A stretch of 64,000 bases of DNA from Pseudovibrio exalbescens. Lineage in GTDB: Bacteria > Pseudomonadota > Alphaproteobacteria > Rhizobiales > Stappiaceae. The stretch spans positions 806,001 to 870,000 of the forward strand of contig NZ_JAQZAJ010000001.1 of the NCBI RefSeq assembly GCF_028737195.1. Reading direction: 5' to 3'. A program made the position numbers and the translations under genes. A model generated the notes under the pieces. The model was not told the DNA's origin, searched no databases, and worked only from the letters and a program-made list of their open reading frames with translations. Positions 18,424 through 27,049 of this stretch are shown in pieces; position 1 is the first letter of the stretch, and each line of letters opens with the position of its first letter.

Positions 18424-19389
18424 TCAGGCTGTGGCAGCTGCCCGCGTTGAAGCGGGGTCCTGAGAAGCGCTCGGGCGGCTTGCTGCTTTTTTGTTGACTT
18501 CGGCCTGTTCCACGGCCTGTTCTGCGCGCAGACGCAACCGCTCACGATGAACAGTGTAGAGGCCTGAGCCAACGACGATCACCATTCCGGTCATCGTGAT
18601 CCAGTCCGGGAACGTTCCCCAAACAAGCACACCAATTGCTGTTGCCCACAAAAGGCCCGTGTAACGCATTGGAGCTACCGCGACGAGTTCGCCCAAGCGG
18701 TTGGAAACAATAGCGAAGTAATAGGCCCCGATAATAAAGGCAGATGACCCGAGGATCGGCCAGAGGTACCACGTGTCCACCGGCACCCAGACTTCGGTTG
18801 CGCCAAGCCCCGCCCCCATGAAGGTGACGGCAACGCAGACAACAAAAGTCACACCAAATGAAGGGAGGCCCTTTGGCATGCGCCGGGTCACAAGATCTCG
18901 GGTGGCCATAAAGAACACCGCTCCAAGAGCCAGCAGGGCCCATGCGTCGAAGCCATCAAGTCCGGGCTGGATAATCAGCATCACACCAACAAAGCCGAAG
19001 GCCACAGCGCTCCAGCGCCGCCAACCGACAATCTCGCCATAAACAATGGCGGCACCTGCGGTCACCATAAGCGGCATGGCCTGCAGCATGGCAGTTGCGT
19101 TGGCCATTGGCATCTTGGTGAGTGCAGTCAGGTACATCATCGACCCAATCACTTCCAACAGCGCACGGGCCAGAACCACTGGATGGCACAGGCGCCAACC
19201 AATCTTAAACTGTCCCAGATAGAGGCACACCATACCCATCAATGCTGTTGTTACGAGGCCGCGGAGGAAGATAACCTGCCCCAGAGGCATTGTCTGGGCG
19301 GTGTATTTCAATGTCGCATCATTGAACATGAAGAAGGCGGTCGACAAAAACATTGCCAACAACGCGCGGCCATTTTCTTTGGCAAGCAT
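18424..19389 (-). CDS. EamA/DMT-superfamily transporter
   Basis: About 321 residues with ten predicted membrane spans arranged as two EamA repeats (first half ends near GEIVGWRRW, second begins LLALGAVFFMATRDLVTRRMP). Members export amino acids, nucleotides or other metabolites; the substrate cannot be read from sequence. A basic, alanine- and glutamate-rich cytoplasmic tail follows the last span. The ATG at 19389 fits the usual family N-terminus (AKENGRALLAMFLSTAFF); a TTG at 19440 with GGAG at 8 bp is a fair alternative that adds 17 residues. Confidence 0.85.
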   Translation of the reverse strand: MLAKENGRALLAMFLSTAFFMFNDATLKYTAQTMPLGQVIFLRGLVTTALMGMVCLYLGQFKIGWRLCHPVVLARALLEVIGSMMYLTALTKMPMANATAMLQAMPLMVTAGAAIVYGEIVGWRRWSAVAFGFVGVMLIIQPGLDGFDAWALLALGAVFFMATRDLVTRRMPKGLPSFGVTFVVCVAVTFMGAGLGATEVWVPVDTWYLWPILGSSAFIIGAYYFAIVSNRLGELVAVAPMRYTGLLWATAIGVLVWGTFPDWITMTGMVIVVGSGLYTVHRERLRLRAEQAVEQAEVNKKAASRPSASQDPASTRAAATA

Positions 19390-19617
19390 TCCCTGGGCAC
19401 TCCAAATCGCCGGGAGATTTACAATTTGAGAAAGCGGCAACCGAAGGTCTCCACACAGGTCGCCACATCCCCTTCGATCCGGTTGTTACCGTAACGCGAT
19501 TTGGAGTAATTTAAGACGCGACAATACGACGCCTTAGAGCTATTTCTATTGAAATATCAGATATTTACATAGTTGTACGCACTAGGGTTTAGACGTAGAC
19601 TTTAGGCTAAGAAACGA

Positions 19618-19648
19618 AACTCCCGCGCAGATCAGTCCGCGAGAGTTG
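19618..19648 (-). terminator. Terminator of mrp
   Basis: On the minus strand the stem AACTCTCGCG / CGCGGGAGTT (one mismatch) is followed by a T-rich tail (TCGTTTC). It lies just past the mrp stop codon. Confidence 0.6.
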
Positions 19649-19670
19649 CTTTTGCATCAGACAAGGTTCT

Positions 19671-20885
19671 TTACTCGATCACGATCCGAGGGGCTGGCTT
19701 GGTCAGCACTTCGCCTTTGTTCTCCAGCGCTGTCTTGATCTCCTCACCAATCGTCATATAGGCATGGCTCACAGTGCTATCTGGCGCGGCAGCGACGATC
19801 GGCGTTCCTGCGTCCGACTGCATGCGTAGCTCCATGGTGAGCGGCACCTCTCCCAAAAACGGCACCTTCATCTTTCGCGCCTCTTCCCGCGCACCGCCAT
19901 GGCCGAAGATCTCATGACGTCCCCCGCAATCAGGGCACACAAAGTGGCTCATGTTTTCAATTACGCCGATAACGGGAATGCTAACCTTCTCAAACATCGC
20001 AACGCCGCGTCGCGCATCCAGCAATGCCAAGTCCTGCGGCGTGGACACCACGATACTGCCAGTGAGAGGCACTTTTTGCGCCATGGTCAGCTGGACGTCA
20101 CCGGTGCCCGGCGGCATGTCCACCACAAGCACATCCAATTCGCCCCACGCTACTTCGCGCAGCATCTGGTTGAGAGCTGACGTTACCATGGGCCCTCGCC
20201 AAATCATGGCCGTTTCTTCGTCAACCAGAAAACCGATGGACATCAACTTGATCCCATGGGCCTCCATGGGCTTCATGATGCGCCCTTCGACGAGCTCAGG
20301 TTTGCCGGAAACGCCCATGAGTTTAGGAACTGAAGGGCCGTAGATATCAGCATCAAGCAAGCCGACGCGCAGCCCCAATCTGGAAAGCGCGATCGCCAGA
20401 TTGGCGCTTGTGGTCGATTTGCCTACGCCGCCTTTGCCGGAGGCAACGGCAATGATGTTGGCAACTCCAGGCACCTCAAGTTTCCCCCCACCGCTCGGCC
20501 TTGAGGCTTGCGTTTCTGGCGCAAGGGACTTTTGCGCGGCCGGCCCAGAACTGACAGCTGCGGCGGGTGCTGAAGGTATTGGGGCTGATGCAGGCGCCCT
20601 GCCCGGAGTTTTTTCAGCCGTAAGCACGGCCATCACCTTTTCCACGCCCGGCAGGACGGAGACAATTTTCTCCGCCGCCTTGCGCATACCTTCAAGGCGT
20701 TCGGCCTCATTTGCCGGAATTTTAATGGAGAAAACCACGCGCCCATTCAGAATGGAAATGTCGCTCACCAACTGTTTTTCGACAATGTTGCTGGTGCCTG
20801 TGGGATCCTTGACCTGTTGTAAAACCTCCAGCACGCGCTCGTTTGTCAGTTCATCCTCTTGCTGGCGACCCTTCTTCCAAAACAT
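19671..20885 (-). CDS. mrp: Mrp/ApbC-type iron-sulfur cluster carrier ATPase
   Basis: This 404-residue P-loop protein is a scaffold or carrier that delivers 4Fe-4S clusters to apoproteins. Residues 12-90 form a MIP18/DUF59-type domain, 91-140 an Ala/Pro/Ser-rich linker, and the rest the MinD-like ATPase: deviant Walker A ASGKGGVGKSTTS (G150-T158), DADIYGPS, WRGPM and DMPPGTGD motifs, and cluster-binding C317-P-D-C320. It could serve the iron-sulfur enzymes nearby (MoaA, class I fumarase), though that is only a neighbourhood remark. The start ATG is at 20885, divergent from the BLUF gene. Confidence 0.93.
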   Translation of the reverse strand: MFWKKGRQQEDELTNERVLEVLQQVKDPTGTSNIVEKQLVSDISILNGRVVFSIKIPANEAERLEGMRKAAEKIVSVLPGVEKVMAVLTAEKTPGRAPASAPIPSAPAAAVSSGPAAQKSLAPETQASRPSGGGKLEVPGVANIIAVASGKGGVGKSTTSANLAIALSRLGLRVGLLDADIYGPSVPKLMGVSGKPELVEGRIMKPMEAHGIKLMSIGFLVDEETAMIWRGPMVTSALNQMLREVAWGELDVLVVDMPPGTGDVQLTMAQKVPLTGSIVVSTPQDLALLDARRGVAMFEKVSIPVIGVIENMSHFVCPDCGGRHEIFGHGGAREEARKMKVPFLGEVPLTMELRMQSDAGTPIVAAAPDSTVSHAYMTIGEEIKTALENKGEVLTKPAPRIVIE

Positions 20886-21142
20886 CTCAAAGTCCCTGTT
20901 CTATGAGGCTCCAGCCCAACCCGGCGAGCCTGTTTGGTCTTGCTGTGCCCCACATGTAGGCATCTCGTGCCGCCTTGTCACGCAGGTAGCACCGCACCTA
21001 TCACATCTATTTAGAGGAAACATTAGCCAGCCTAGTTACTTGAAACAAAATCAACTAGAGAAAGCACTGTTGCTTATTACAACTTTGATTTTATTTCCTC
21101 ACTATTAACAAGCGCAAATCTTTCAAGAGTTCCCATTAGTTT
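20886..21142. other. Divergent intergenic region mrp / BLUF gene
   Basis: The full gap is 305 bp, AT-rich between 21040 and 21160. It should hold promoters for both genes, but no clear -35/-10 pair stands out. An inverted repeat next to the BLUF start is listed separately. Confidence 0.4.
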
Positions 21143-21174
21143 TTTGGAAACCCTGATCTCCTAAGCTTTCCAAA
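21143..21174. promoter_or_regulatory. Inverted repeat in the BLUF gene leader
   Basis: Perfect 8-bp arms TTTGGAAA (21143-21150) and TTTCCAAA (21167-21174) with a 16-base spacer. The right arm ends just before the ribosome site AAGGAG, 16 bp from the ATG. It could be an operator or an mRNA hairpin affecting translation. Confidence 0.4.
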
Positions 21175-21190
21175 GGTTAAGGAGAAAAAC

Positions 21191-21649
21191 ATGAGTGTCT
21201 CGCAGCTCTGCTATCGCAGTCGCATCCACTGGCCCGCGCTCCGGCACGATCTGGACACGGAGATGGACCTCACTTTGATGCGTATTCGTCGTATCAATTC
21301 CAGAGCTGGGGTTACCGGTGCTCTCATTCTCACAGATACCCATGTTTTTCAGATGCTGGAAGGACCATGGGAAGCCGTCAAACGCACATTCGAATGCGTT
21401 CTTCAGGACAAAAGACACAGTCATTTGACTGTGCTTCATAACGGCACACAAGAAAACAAGTTGTTTTATGGCAGCTGGATGCAGTTCTTTGACCTGAGAA
21501 GCGAGGACGATAGTAACGCTCCAGATCCGTTTGATGGCTTTTCAAGAAACGCTGACAGAATGCATCGCGACGGAGTGCTTGAACTCTTTCAAGTGCTGTC
21601 CCTGACACTTACCGAAAGGCAACTTACCAACCGCCTTTCCCTGATGTAG
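21191..21649 (+). CDS. Short BLUF-domain blue-light photoreceptor
   Basis: The 152-residue protein has a BLUF fold in residues 1-100 and a short C-terminal helical tail. The flavin-contacting residues of BLUF photochemistry are all present: Y8 (SQLCYRS), N36 (RINSRAG), Q54 (HVFQMLEGP) and W96-M97 (YGSWMQF). Short BLUF proteins bind FAD, sense blue light and signal through protein partners; here there is no effector domain. The strong ribosome site AAGGAG precedes the ATG. The next gene is mobA, 146 bp downstream. The partner is unknown. Confidence 0.88.
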   Translation: MSVSQLCYRSRIHWPALRHDLDTEMDLTLMRIRRINSRAGVTGALILTDTHVFQMLEGPWEAVKRTFECVLQDKRHSHLTVLHNGTQENKLFYGSWMQFFDLRSEDDSNAPDPFDGFSRNADRMHRDGVLELFQVLSLTLTERQLTNRLSLM

Positions 21650-21795
21650 CCAGCTAATTACTGAATTGATTAAATTTTTGGGAAAACGCAAAATAGCCAT
21701 TTTCACACGCATATGTTGAGATAACTTAGGGAAAACGCTTTTTTCAGATGCAACGCCAAGGCGAGACACCTGAAAAAACTACAGGAAAGATCCAC

Positions 21796-22515
21796 ATGTG
21801 CACCCCAAGCCATACGGGCAATCCGGATGCGACCTCAGCCGCTGCAGCCTCCTTCCAAAAGCAGGGGGTACGGGACCGCATTATCGGTTGCTTGCTGTGT
21901 GGCGGGCAATCTCGCCGTATGGGTGGGCATGACAAGACCTTGGCAGAGCTAAACGGCAGGAAACTGGTCAACATCACCGCCTCTCGCCTCGCCCCTCAGG
22001 TCAAGTCACTTGTCGTCAGCGTAAACAATCCGACCGAAGACCACATTGGCCTTGATGTACCGCTTCTCCCCGACACTCTTCCAGGCCAACTTGGGCCCAT
22101 GGCGGGTATTCTGGCGGCGATGGAGTGGGCTCGAGTGAACGAGCCGGACGCTATCTGGATTGCAAGCGCTGCGGCTGATACCCCATTCTTCCCACTGGAT
22201 CTGACTGAGAAGCTTGCAGAACCGGCTGGTAGTATTGTGCCACTGATTACCATGGCCCAGTCCCGCGAACAGCTTCACCCAACCTTTGCGCTCTGGCCCA
22301 TCTATCTGGCGGAAGACATTCGTACCTATCTGTTGATGGGAGGTCGAAGCATTCAAGGCTTTGTTCGCGAACGCACCCCGCCAGTTGTCAGCTTTGGCGG
22401 ACCAATCGTTGACGGTATTGAAGTCGACCCCTTCTTCAACATCAACACGCCACAAGACCTTGAGATTGCAAAGGTCGCAGATGCGAGTGTGATTGAAGCG
22501 GTCTTCAACCTCTAG
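21796..22515 (+). CDS. mobA: MobA, molybdenum cofactor guanylyltransferase
   Basis: MobA joins GMP from GTP to molybdopterin to form the dinucleotide cofactor. The nucleotide-binding loop is GCLLCGGQSRRMGGHDKTLA, with the usual LAGG written LCGG; the metal-binding region is AAADTPFFP, and LGPMAGILAAMEWA matches the family. The protein has 239 residues from the ATG at 21796, which follows AGGAAAG; the ATG at 21748 would add 16 residues. moaA lies 4 kb away on the same strand but not in one operon. Confidence 0.9.
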   Translation: MCTPSHTGNPDATSAAAASFQKQGVRDRIIGCLLCGGQSRRMGGHDKTLAELNGRKLVNITASRLAPQVKSLVVSVNNPTEDHIGLDVPLLPDTLPGQLGPMAGILAAMEWARVNEPDAIWIASAAADTPFFPLDLTEKLAEPAGSIVPLITMAQSREQLHPTFALWPIYLAEDIRTYLLMGGRSIQGFVRERTPPVVSFGGPIVDGIEVDPFFNINTPQDLEIAKVADASVIEAVFNL

Positions 22516-22856
22516 TCTTTTGTTGCAGGCAACCAACTTCCCGCGCGCCCTGCAAGCCCTACACCACGCATACGTATATATCCCCAGATCCAGCGCCCTC
22601 GGCCCGCATACCCTTGAGATTCGAGGATATCGTTGGGTAAACTGCCTGTTTAACTGGTATATTAGCGGAATAATTTTCCCCAGATCCATCATATTGACGG
22701 CATATCATGCAATCTGACAGCGGATTTGACGAAAGTTTCAGCACTGGACCCGTCAATAAGCTTGATCCATGGAAAGATTTGATGTGAACTGAGTACGGGT
22801 CAAAACGGGGGCAACTCCACGAGAGCCCGTAACAAATAAACACCAGGGGAATAACA
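22516..22856. other. 341-bp region upstream of the amino acid ABC operon
   Basis: Just after mobA, TTGCAGG (22523-22529) and CCTGCAA (22549-22555) can pair and may end its transcript, although no T-run follows. Further right, TTGACG occurs at 22694 and 22726 and CGTCAA at 22751, so TTGACG-type elements are present in both orientations. TACGGG and CCCGTA arms lie just before the first gene. No gene is seen. Confidence 0.4.
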
Positions 22857-23633
22857 ATGCGTTTTATGCGTTTTGCAGCTGTTGCGGCTTTGGCCGTAGC
22901 AACTATTGGGGGAGCTCATGCAAAGGACTGGAGCAAAGTTCGCATGGGCACTGAAGGTGCTTACCCTCCGTTCAACTATACTACTGCTGACGGCAAGTTG
23001 GTCGGGTTTGATATCGAAATCGGTAATGCACTCTGTGAAGAGCTCAAGATTGAATGTGAGTGGGTAACTCAGGACTGGGACGGCATTATCCCCGGTCTGG
23101 TTGCAGGCAAGTACGACACCATTCTGGCGTCCATGTCCATCACGCCTGAACGGCAGGAGCAGATCAGCTTCTCCAAAAAGTACTACAACACCCCTCCAGC
23201 AATCGCCGTTCGTAAGGATTCTGAACTAGCTGGCGTCACTGCGGATGACCTCAAGGACATTTCCATCGGCGCTCAGTCTTCCACAACGCACTCCGTATAC
23301 GCTGAAGAATTCTTCACCGAATCCGACGTTCGCCTCTATCCAACCGCAGAAGAGTACAAACTTGACCTCGAAAGCGGCCGAGTTGATGCGGTAGTTGACG
23401 ACGTGATGGTGCTTTCGCAGTGGATTGATTCTGAAGAAGGTTCTTGCTGTAAGATCCTCGGCACCCTAAAGTCCGTCCCACGGATCCACGGTGAAGGTGC
23501 TGGCATTGGCGTTCGCAAAGGCGACGAGGACCTTGCCAACATGTTCTCCGAAGCAATTGTGGCGATCCGCGCAAACGGCAAGTACAAAGAAATCAACGAC
23601 AAGTACTTCAAGTTCGACGTTTACGGCGAATAA
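22857..23633 (+). CDS. Periplasmic polar amino acid binding protein (HisJ/ArgT-like)
   Basis: The 258-residue protein has a signal peptide (MRFMRFAAVAALAVATIGGAHA) and the family 3 extracellular solute-binding fold (VRMGTEGAYPPFNYTTADGKLVGFD, then DWDGIIPGLVAGKYD). It resembles lysine/arginine/ornithine/histidine and octopine/nopaline binding proteins. A close Cys pair (SCCKILG) near residue 200 is unusual. It is followed by a stem-loop and two permease genes. Strong ribosome site AGGGGA. The exact ligand cannot be set without binding-site comparison. Confidence 0.88.
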   Translation: MRFMRFAAVAALAVATIGGAHAKDWSKVRMGTEGAYPPFNYTTADGKLVGFDIEIGNALCEELKIECEWVTQDWDGIIPGLVAGKYDTILASMSITPERQEQISFSKKYYNTPPAIAVRKDSELAGVTADDLKDISIGAQSSTTHSVYAEEFFTESDVRLYPTAEEYKLDLESGRVDAVVDDVMVLSQWIDSEEGSCCKILGTLKSVPRIHGEGAGIGVRKGDEDLANMFSEAIVAIRANGKYKEINDKYFKFDVYGE

Positions 23634-23663
23634 GCCTGCGCGACATCGGCTGTGTTACATGAG

Positions 23664-23686
23664 CGGCGGGGATGTATTCCCCGCCG
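23664..23686 (+). other. Intercistronic stem-loop, binding protein / permease
   Basis: Perfect 9-bp stem CGGCGGGGA / TCCCCGCCG with a 5-base loop, 30 bp after the binding-protein stop and 33 bp before the permease start. No T-run follows, so it probably stabilises the upstream mRNA and lowers permease expression. Confidence 0.65.
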
Positions 23687-23719
23687 TTCGCCTTAGGTGC
23701 AAGAAGGAACACCTTAGCA

Positions 23720-24430
23720 ATGAATGACATTCTGGTAATGCTCTCGTTCGGTCCAGATGGTTGGGGAGACCAGATCGCAGCGGGCGTTTATATTACCGTT
23801 ACACTGGCACTTGCCAGCCTGCCGCTTGGCCTTGCCACGGGTCTTGTTCTGGCGCTGGCGAAAAAATCCGCAGAGCCTTCTTTACGTGCATGGGCTGACG
23901 TCTACACGACAATCTTTCGCGGCCTTCCTGAATTGCTGACCCTGTTTTTGGTGTACTACGGGGGCCAGATACTCATTCAGGAAGTGCTCAGTGTTTTCGG
24001 GGTGACCAATTTTGAAGTCAGTGCCTTCTTTGCGGGCATGATCGCCCTGTCACTTGTTTTCTCATCTTATGCTTCCGAGGCCTTTCTCTCAGCTTTTCGC
24101 GGCATTTCCCAAGGCCAGTATGAAGGCGCGCATGCACTCGGGCTTTCCAAGCTCCAAACCCTGCGCTTGGTTATTCTTCCTCAATTGATCCGCCTGTCCC
24201 TGCCGGCGCTGGGAAACCTGTGGCTGATCTTGTTGAAAGAAACCAGTCTGGTCTCGATCATTGGTTTGAATGACATTATCCGCTATTCAAACATGGCCGC
24301 ACGCACCACGAAGGAACCGTTCCTGTTCTTCTCCATCGCATGCGCCATCTATCTGGTTCTTGCGCTCATCTCTTCTGTTGGCATCTCACGCCTTGAAAAA
24401 TGGACCAAGCGTGGGGAGGCCCCAAGATGA
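23720..24430 (+). CDS. Polar amino acid ABC permease (HisQ-like)
   Basis: The 236-residue membrane protein belongs to the His/Glu/Gln/Arg ABC permease family. The EAA loop that contacts the ATPase is visible in GISQGQYEGAHALGLSKLQTLRLVILPQ (given here as two halves of one motif). FRGLPELLTLFLVYYGG is the typical second-span region. The ATG at 23720 follows AAGGAA; the ATG-like start at 23672 lies inside the preceding stem-loop. It overlaps the next permease by ATGA. Confidence 0.9.
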   Translation: MNDILVMLSFGPDGWGDQIAAGVYITVTLALASLPLGLATGLVLALAKKSAEPSLRAWADVYTTIFRGLPELLTLFLVYYGGQILIQEVLSVFGVTNFEVSAFFAGMIALSLVFSSYASEAFLSAFRGISQGQYEGAHALGLSKLQTLRLVILPQLIRLSLPALGNLWLILLKETSLVSIIGLNDIIRYSNMAARTTKEPFLFFSIACAIYLVLALISSVGISRLEKWTKRGEAPR

Positions 24431-25335
24431 CAAACAGCGTAACGAATACAGCCTTGCCAGACACCGCTGAACCGACAAATCAGAAGCCAGAGCCGCCAAA
24501 GAAAGGCTGGACGTTCGGGCGTGTTGTCGGGAACTTTCTGGTGACCCTTTGGATTATCGCGGGCCTTGGCATTCTTTATTTTCTGGTGGTACGCAACAAC
24601 GTCACCATCAACTTCAATGTGGCTGAGGGCTTTCCTTGGGTTGATCTTAGTGCGGACCCAAAGTTCCTGCAACGCTATGGCATGAAGCTCCTTGAAGGTT
24701 TTTGGGTAACCCTTCAGGTCGTCGGTGTTTCGGTCCTTTTGGGCGCACTTCTCTCGGTGCCAATCGCCGCGATGCGCATGTCGAACGTGAAAGCTTTCTC
24801 GGTCATCGCATATGCGTACGTCTATTTTTTCCGCGGCACACCAATGCTGGCGCAGGTCTTTCTGATCTACTACGGCGCCGGATCTTTCATGCATGAACTC
24901 CGCGATATGGGGCTTTGGAGCTTTTTCAGAGATGCCTGGAACTGCGCCATCTTTGCATTCACGCTGAACACAGCGGCCTATCAGGCGGAAATTATGCGCG
25001 GTTCGATCCAGAACATGCCAAAAGGTCAGTGGGAAGCAGCATCAGCCCTCGGTTTGCCGCGCTGGCTCACCTTCTGGAAGATCATTCTACCGCAAGCATT
25101 GATTGTGTCCCTGCGCCCATACGGCAACGAGATCATCCTCATGATCAAGGGATCCGCGATTGTGTCCATCATTACCATTCTGGATCTGATGGGCGAAACA
25201 CGCCGCGCCTTTTCTCGGACCTATGACTTTCAGGCTTATGTCTGGGCTGCCATCATGTATCTGGTCATGGTGGAAACGCTGCGCCGGATCTGGAACCAAT
25301 TGGAAGCGCGTCTGACACGTCACCTCCAACGTTGA
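24427..25335 (+). CDS. Polar amino acid ABC permease (HisM-like)
   Basis: This 302-residue permease starts with ATG inside the stop of the previous gene (ATGA), so the two are translationally coupled. It has a longer N-terminal cytoplasmic segment and one extra span before the permease domain, and the EAA loop MPKGQWEAASALGLPRWLTF. RGTPMLAQVFLIYYG is the family signature. The operon ends here with a strong terminator and contains no ATP-binding protein gene, so the ATPase must come from another locus. Confidence 0.9.
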   Translation: MTNSVTNTALPDTAEPTNQKPEPPKKGWTFGRVVGNFLVTLWIIAGLGILYFLVVRNNVTINFNVAEGFPWVDLSADPKFLQRYGMKLLEGFWVTLQVVGVSVLLGALLSVPIAAMRMSNVKAFSVIAYAYVYFFRGTPMLAQVFLIYYGAGSFMHELRDMGLWSFFRDAWNCAIFAFTLNTAAYQAEIMRGSIQNMPKGQWEAASALGLPRWLTFWKIILPQALIVSLRPYGNEIILMIKGSAIVSIITILDLMGETRRAFSRTYDFQAYVWAAIMYLVMVETLRRIWNQLEARLTRHLQR

Positions 25336-25340
25336 AGTTC

Positions 25341-25375
25341 AGCCCCCGCCCTAATTGGAGCGGGGGCTTTCTTTT
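25341..25375 (+). terminator. Rho-independent terminator of the amino acid ABC operon
   Basis: Stem AGCCCCCGC / GCGGGGGCT with a 10-base loop, followed by TTCTTTT, 6 bp after the stop codon. Confidence 0.9.
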
Positions 25376-25484
25376 GTGCCTACCTGCCCGTTCCATTGGC
25401 CTAATTGCTGGTTGCGCCACCAATCTGGAGCGCTAAACTCCGGCTCCAATCTGATCTAAAAACGAACAATCTGAGGGGGATAGC

Positions 25485-26363
25485 ATGGCAAAAGTCGCTT
25501 TTCTTGGACTGGGTGTAATGGGCTACCCCATGGCAGGTCATCTGGCGACGCGTGGCAACCACGATGTCACCGTATACAACCGAACGACTGCAAAAGCAGA
25601 AAAGTGGGCCAAGGAATTTGGTGCCGCATTTGCTCCGACGCCTCAGAAAGCAGTTCAAGACTGCGACGTGGTTTTCTGCTGCGTTGGCAACGATGATGAC
25701 CTGCGCGGGGTTACGACTGGTGACAACGGTGCCTTTGAAGGCATGAAAGCGGGTGCGGTATTTGTTGATCACACCACCGCGTCCTCAGAGGTCGCTCAGG
25801 AGCTCGCACAGGAAGCTGAAGCCAGAGGGTTTTCCTTTCTGGATGCCCCCGTATCCGGCGGGCAAGCAGGGGCAGAGAACGGGGTTCTGACCGTGATGGT
25901 TGGCGGAAACGAAACCGCGTACGAGCGCGCCCTTCCAATCATGGAGTGTTTTTCAAAAAAGGTTGGCTTGATGGGACCAAGCGGCGCAGGTCAGCAAACC
26001 AAAATGGTCAATCAGGTTTGTATCGCAGGTCTGCTTCAAGGCCTTTCTGAAGGCATACATTTCGCAGAAAAAGCTGGCCTTGATGTGGAGAAGGTCATTG
26101 AAGCCATCTCCGGCGGCGCTGCGCAGTCCTGGCAGATGGAAAATCGATGGAAGACCATGCATGCCAATGAGTATGAACATGGCTTTGCCGTTGACTGGAT
26201 GCGCAAAGATCTGAAGATCTGCCTCAAAACAGCCGACGAGATCGGCGCACGCTTGCCGGTTACAGCGTTGGTGGATCAGTTCTACGCTGAAGTACAGGCC
26301 ATGGGCGGTGGGCGCTGGGACACTTCCAGCCTGCTGGCCCGCATGAAGAAAGCCGACAGCTGA
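25485..26363 (+). CDS. Beta-hydroxyacid dehydrogenase (HIBADH / tartronate semialdehyde reductase family)
   Basis: The 292-residue protein has an N-terminal NAD(P)-binding Rossmann motif GLGVMGYPMAGHL, the substrate-binding stretch DAPVSGGQAGAENG, and the catalytic lysine block GAGQQTKMVNQ (K173, N176). This family oxidises 3-hydroxyisobutyrate or reduces tartronate semialdehyde and related acids; sequence alone does not choose between them. mmsA, the next step of valine breakdown, lies 22 kb away. A strong ribosome site (GAGGGGGA) precedes the ATG. A terminator shared with the convergent Lrp gene follows. Confidence 0.88.
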   Translation: MAKVAFLGLGVMGYPMAGHLATRGNHDVTVYNRTTAKAEKWAKEFGAAFAPTPQKAVQDCDVVFCCVGNDDDLRGVTTGDNGAFEGMKAGAVFVDHTTASSEVAQELAQEAEARGFSFLDAPVSGGQAGAENGVLTVMVGGNETAYERALPIMECFSKKVGLMGPSGAGQQTKMVNQVCIAGLLQGLSEGIHFAEKAGLDVEKVIEAISGGAAQSWQMENRWKTMHANEYEHGFAVDWMRKDLKICLKTADEIGARLPVTALVDQFYAEVQAMGGGRWDTSSLLARMKKADS

Positions 26364-26376
26364 GACAAAGAAAAGC

Positions 26377-26400
26377 CAGAGTGACCGCACTCTGGCTAAT
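26377..26400. terminator. Terminator between convergent genes
   Basis: Perfect 10-bp stem AGCCAGAGTG / CACTCTGGCT with a 4-base loop; A-rich on the left and AATGACTTTT on the right, so it can serve both converging genes. Confidence 0.8.
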
Positions 26401-26420
26401 GACTTTTCTAATTGTTGCTG

Positions 26421-26912
26421 TCAGGCGCCAGCCACCTTCGGTTTTTCGCTGGGAACATATCCAAGCGGCAGTTCCGTGGTGTATTTGATCTGTTCCATCG
26501 CAAAAGTGGTCGACACATCTGCAATTTCGATCTTTGCGATCAGGCGTTTGTAGAATGCGTCGTAGGCATCGATATCCGGCACAGCCACGCGCAACAAATA
26601 GTCCACCTGCCCTGCCATGCGGTAAAACTCGACAACCTCTGGAAACTCCCGGATGACATCGGCGAATTTTCGCAGCCAGTCATCGGTATGCTGGTTTGTG
26701 GTGATGGCCACAAAAGCCGTCACCTTGGCATTGACCTTTTTGGGGTCAAGCACCGCAACACGGCGCGTGATCACGCCGTCTTCTTCCAGCTTTTGAATCC
26801 GCCGCCAACATGGTGTGGTTGAAAGGCCTACTCTGCGCCCAATTTCCGCGACCGGAATGGTGCAGTCTTCCTGAAGTATCGACAGGATGCGTCGGTCGAT
26901 GCGATCAATCAT
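26421..26912 (-). CDS. Lrp/AsnC-family transcriptional regulator
   Basis: The 163-residue protein has an N-terminal helix-turn-helix (DRIDRRILSILQEDCTIPVAEIGRRVGLS, with CWRRIQKLEEDGVI) and a C-terminal RAM/AsnC ligand domain (GQVDYLLRVAVPDIDAYDAF). Such regulators form octamers and respond to amino acids. A dyad 100 bp upstream is a candidate autoregulatory site. Its target is not evident: the convergent dehydrogenase does not share a promoter region with it. Confidence 0.9.
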   Translation of the reverse strand: MIDRIDRRILSILQEDCTIPVAEIGRRVGLSTTPCWRRIQKLEEDGVITRRVAVLDPKKVNAKVTAFVAITTNQHTDDWLRKFADVIREFPEVVEFYRMAGQVDYLLRVAVPDIDAYDAFYKRLIAKIEIADVSTTFAMEQIKYTTELPLGYVPSEKPKVAGA

Positions 26913-27011
26913 TTAGGGCCTCTGGTTGTTATCATGGCGAGCAGCTAGTGGTTCAGGCGTATCATAAAGTGTCCCACGCCTTGCGCTACGATCCGTTTTT
27001 TCTATTTCACC

Positions 27012-27032
27012 AGAATTGTAGATCAAAATTCT
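27012..27032. promoter_or_regulatory. Candidate Lrp-type dyad upstream of the Lrp gene
   Basis: Arms AGAATT and AATTCT around a 9-base AT-rich spacer, 100 bp upstream of the Lrp start. Lrp/AsnC sites are typically AT-rich dyads of about 15-20 bp, so autoregulation is plausible. Confidence 0.4.
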
Positions 27033-27049
27033 AACTGAATAGACTTTTT

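Noticed and set aside
22516-22856. tRNA gene or riboswitch in the gap before the amino acid importer
   Set aside because: No cloverleaf, TTCGA-type loop or known aptamer core could be found by eye.
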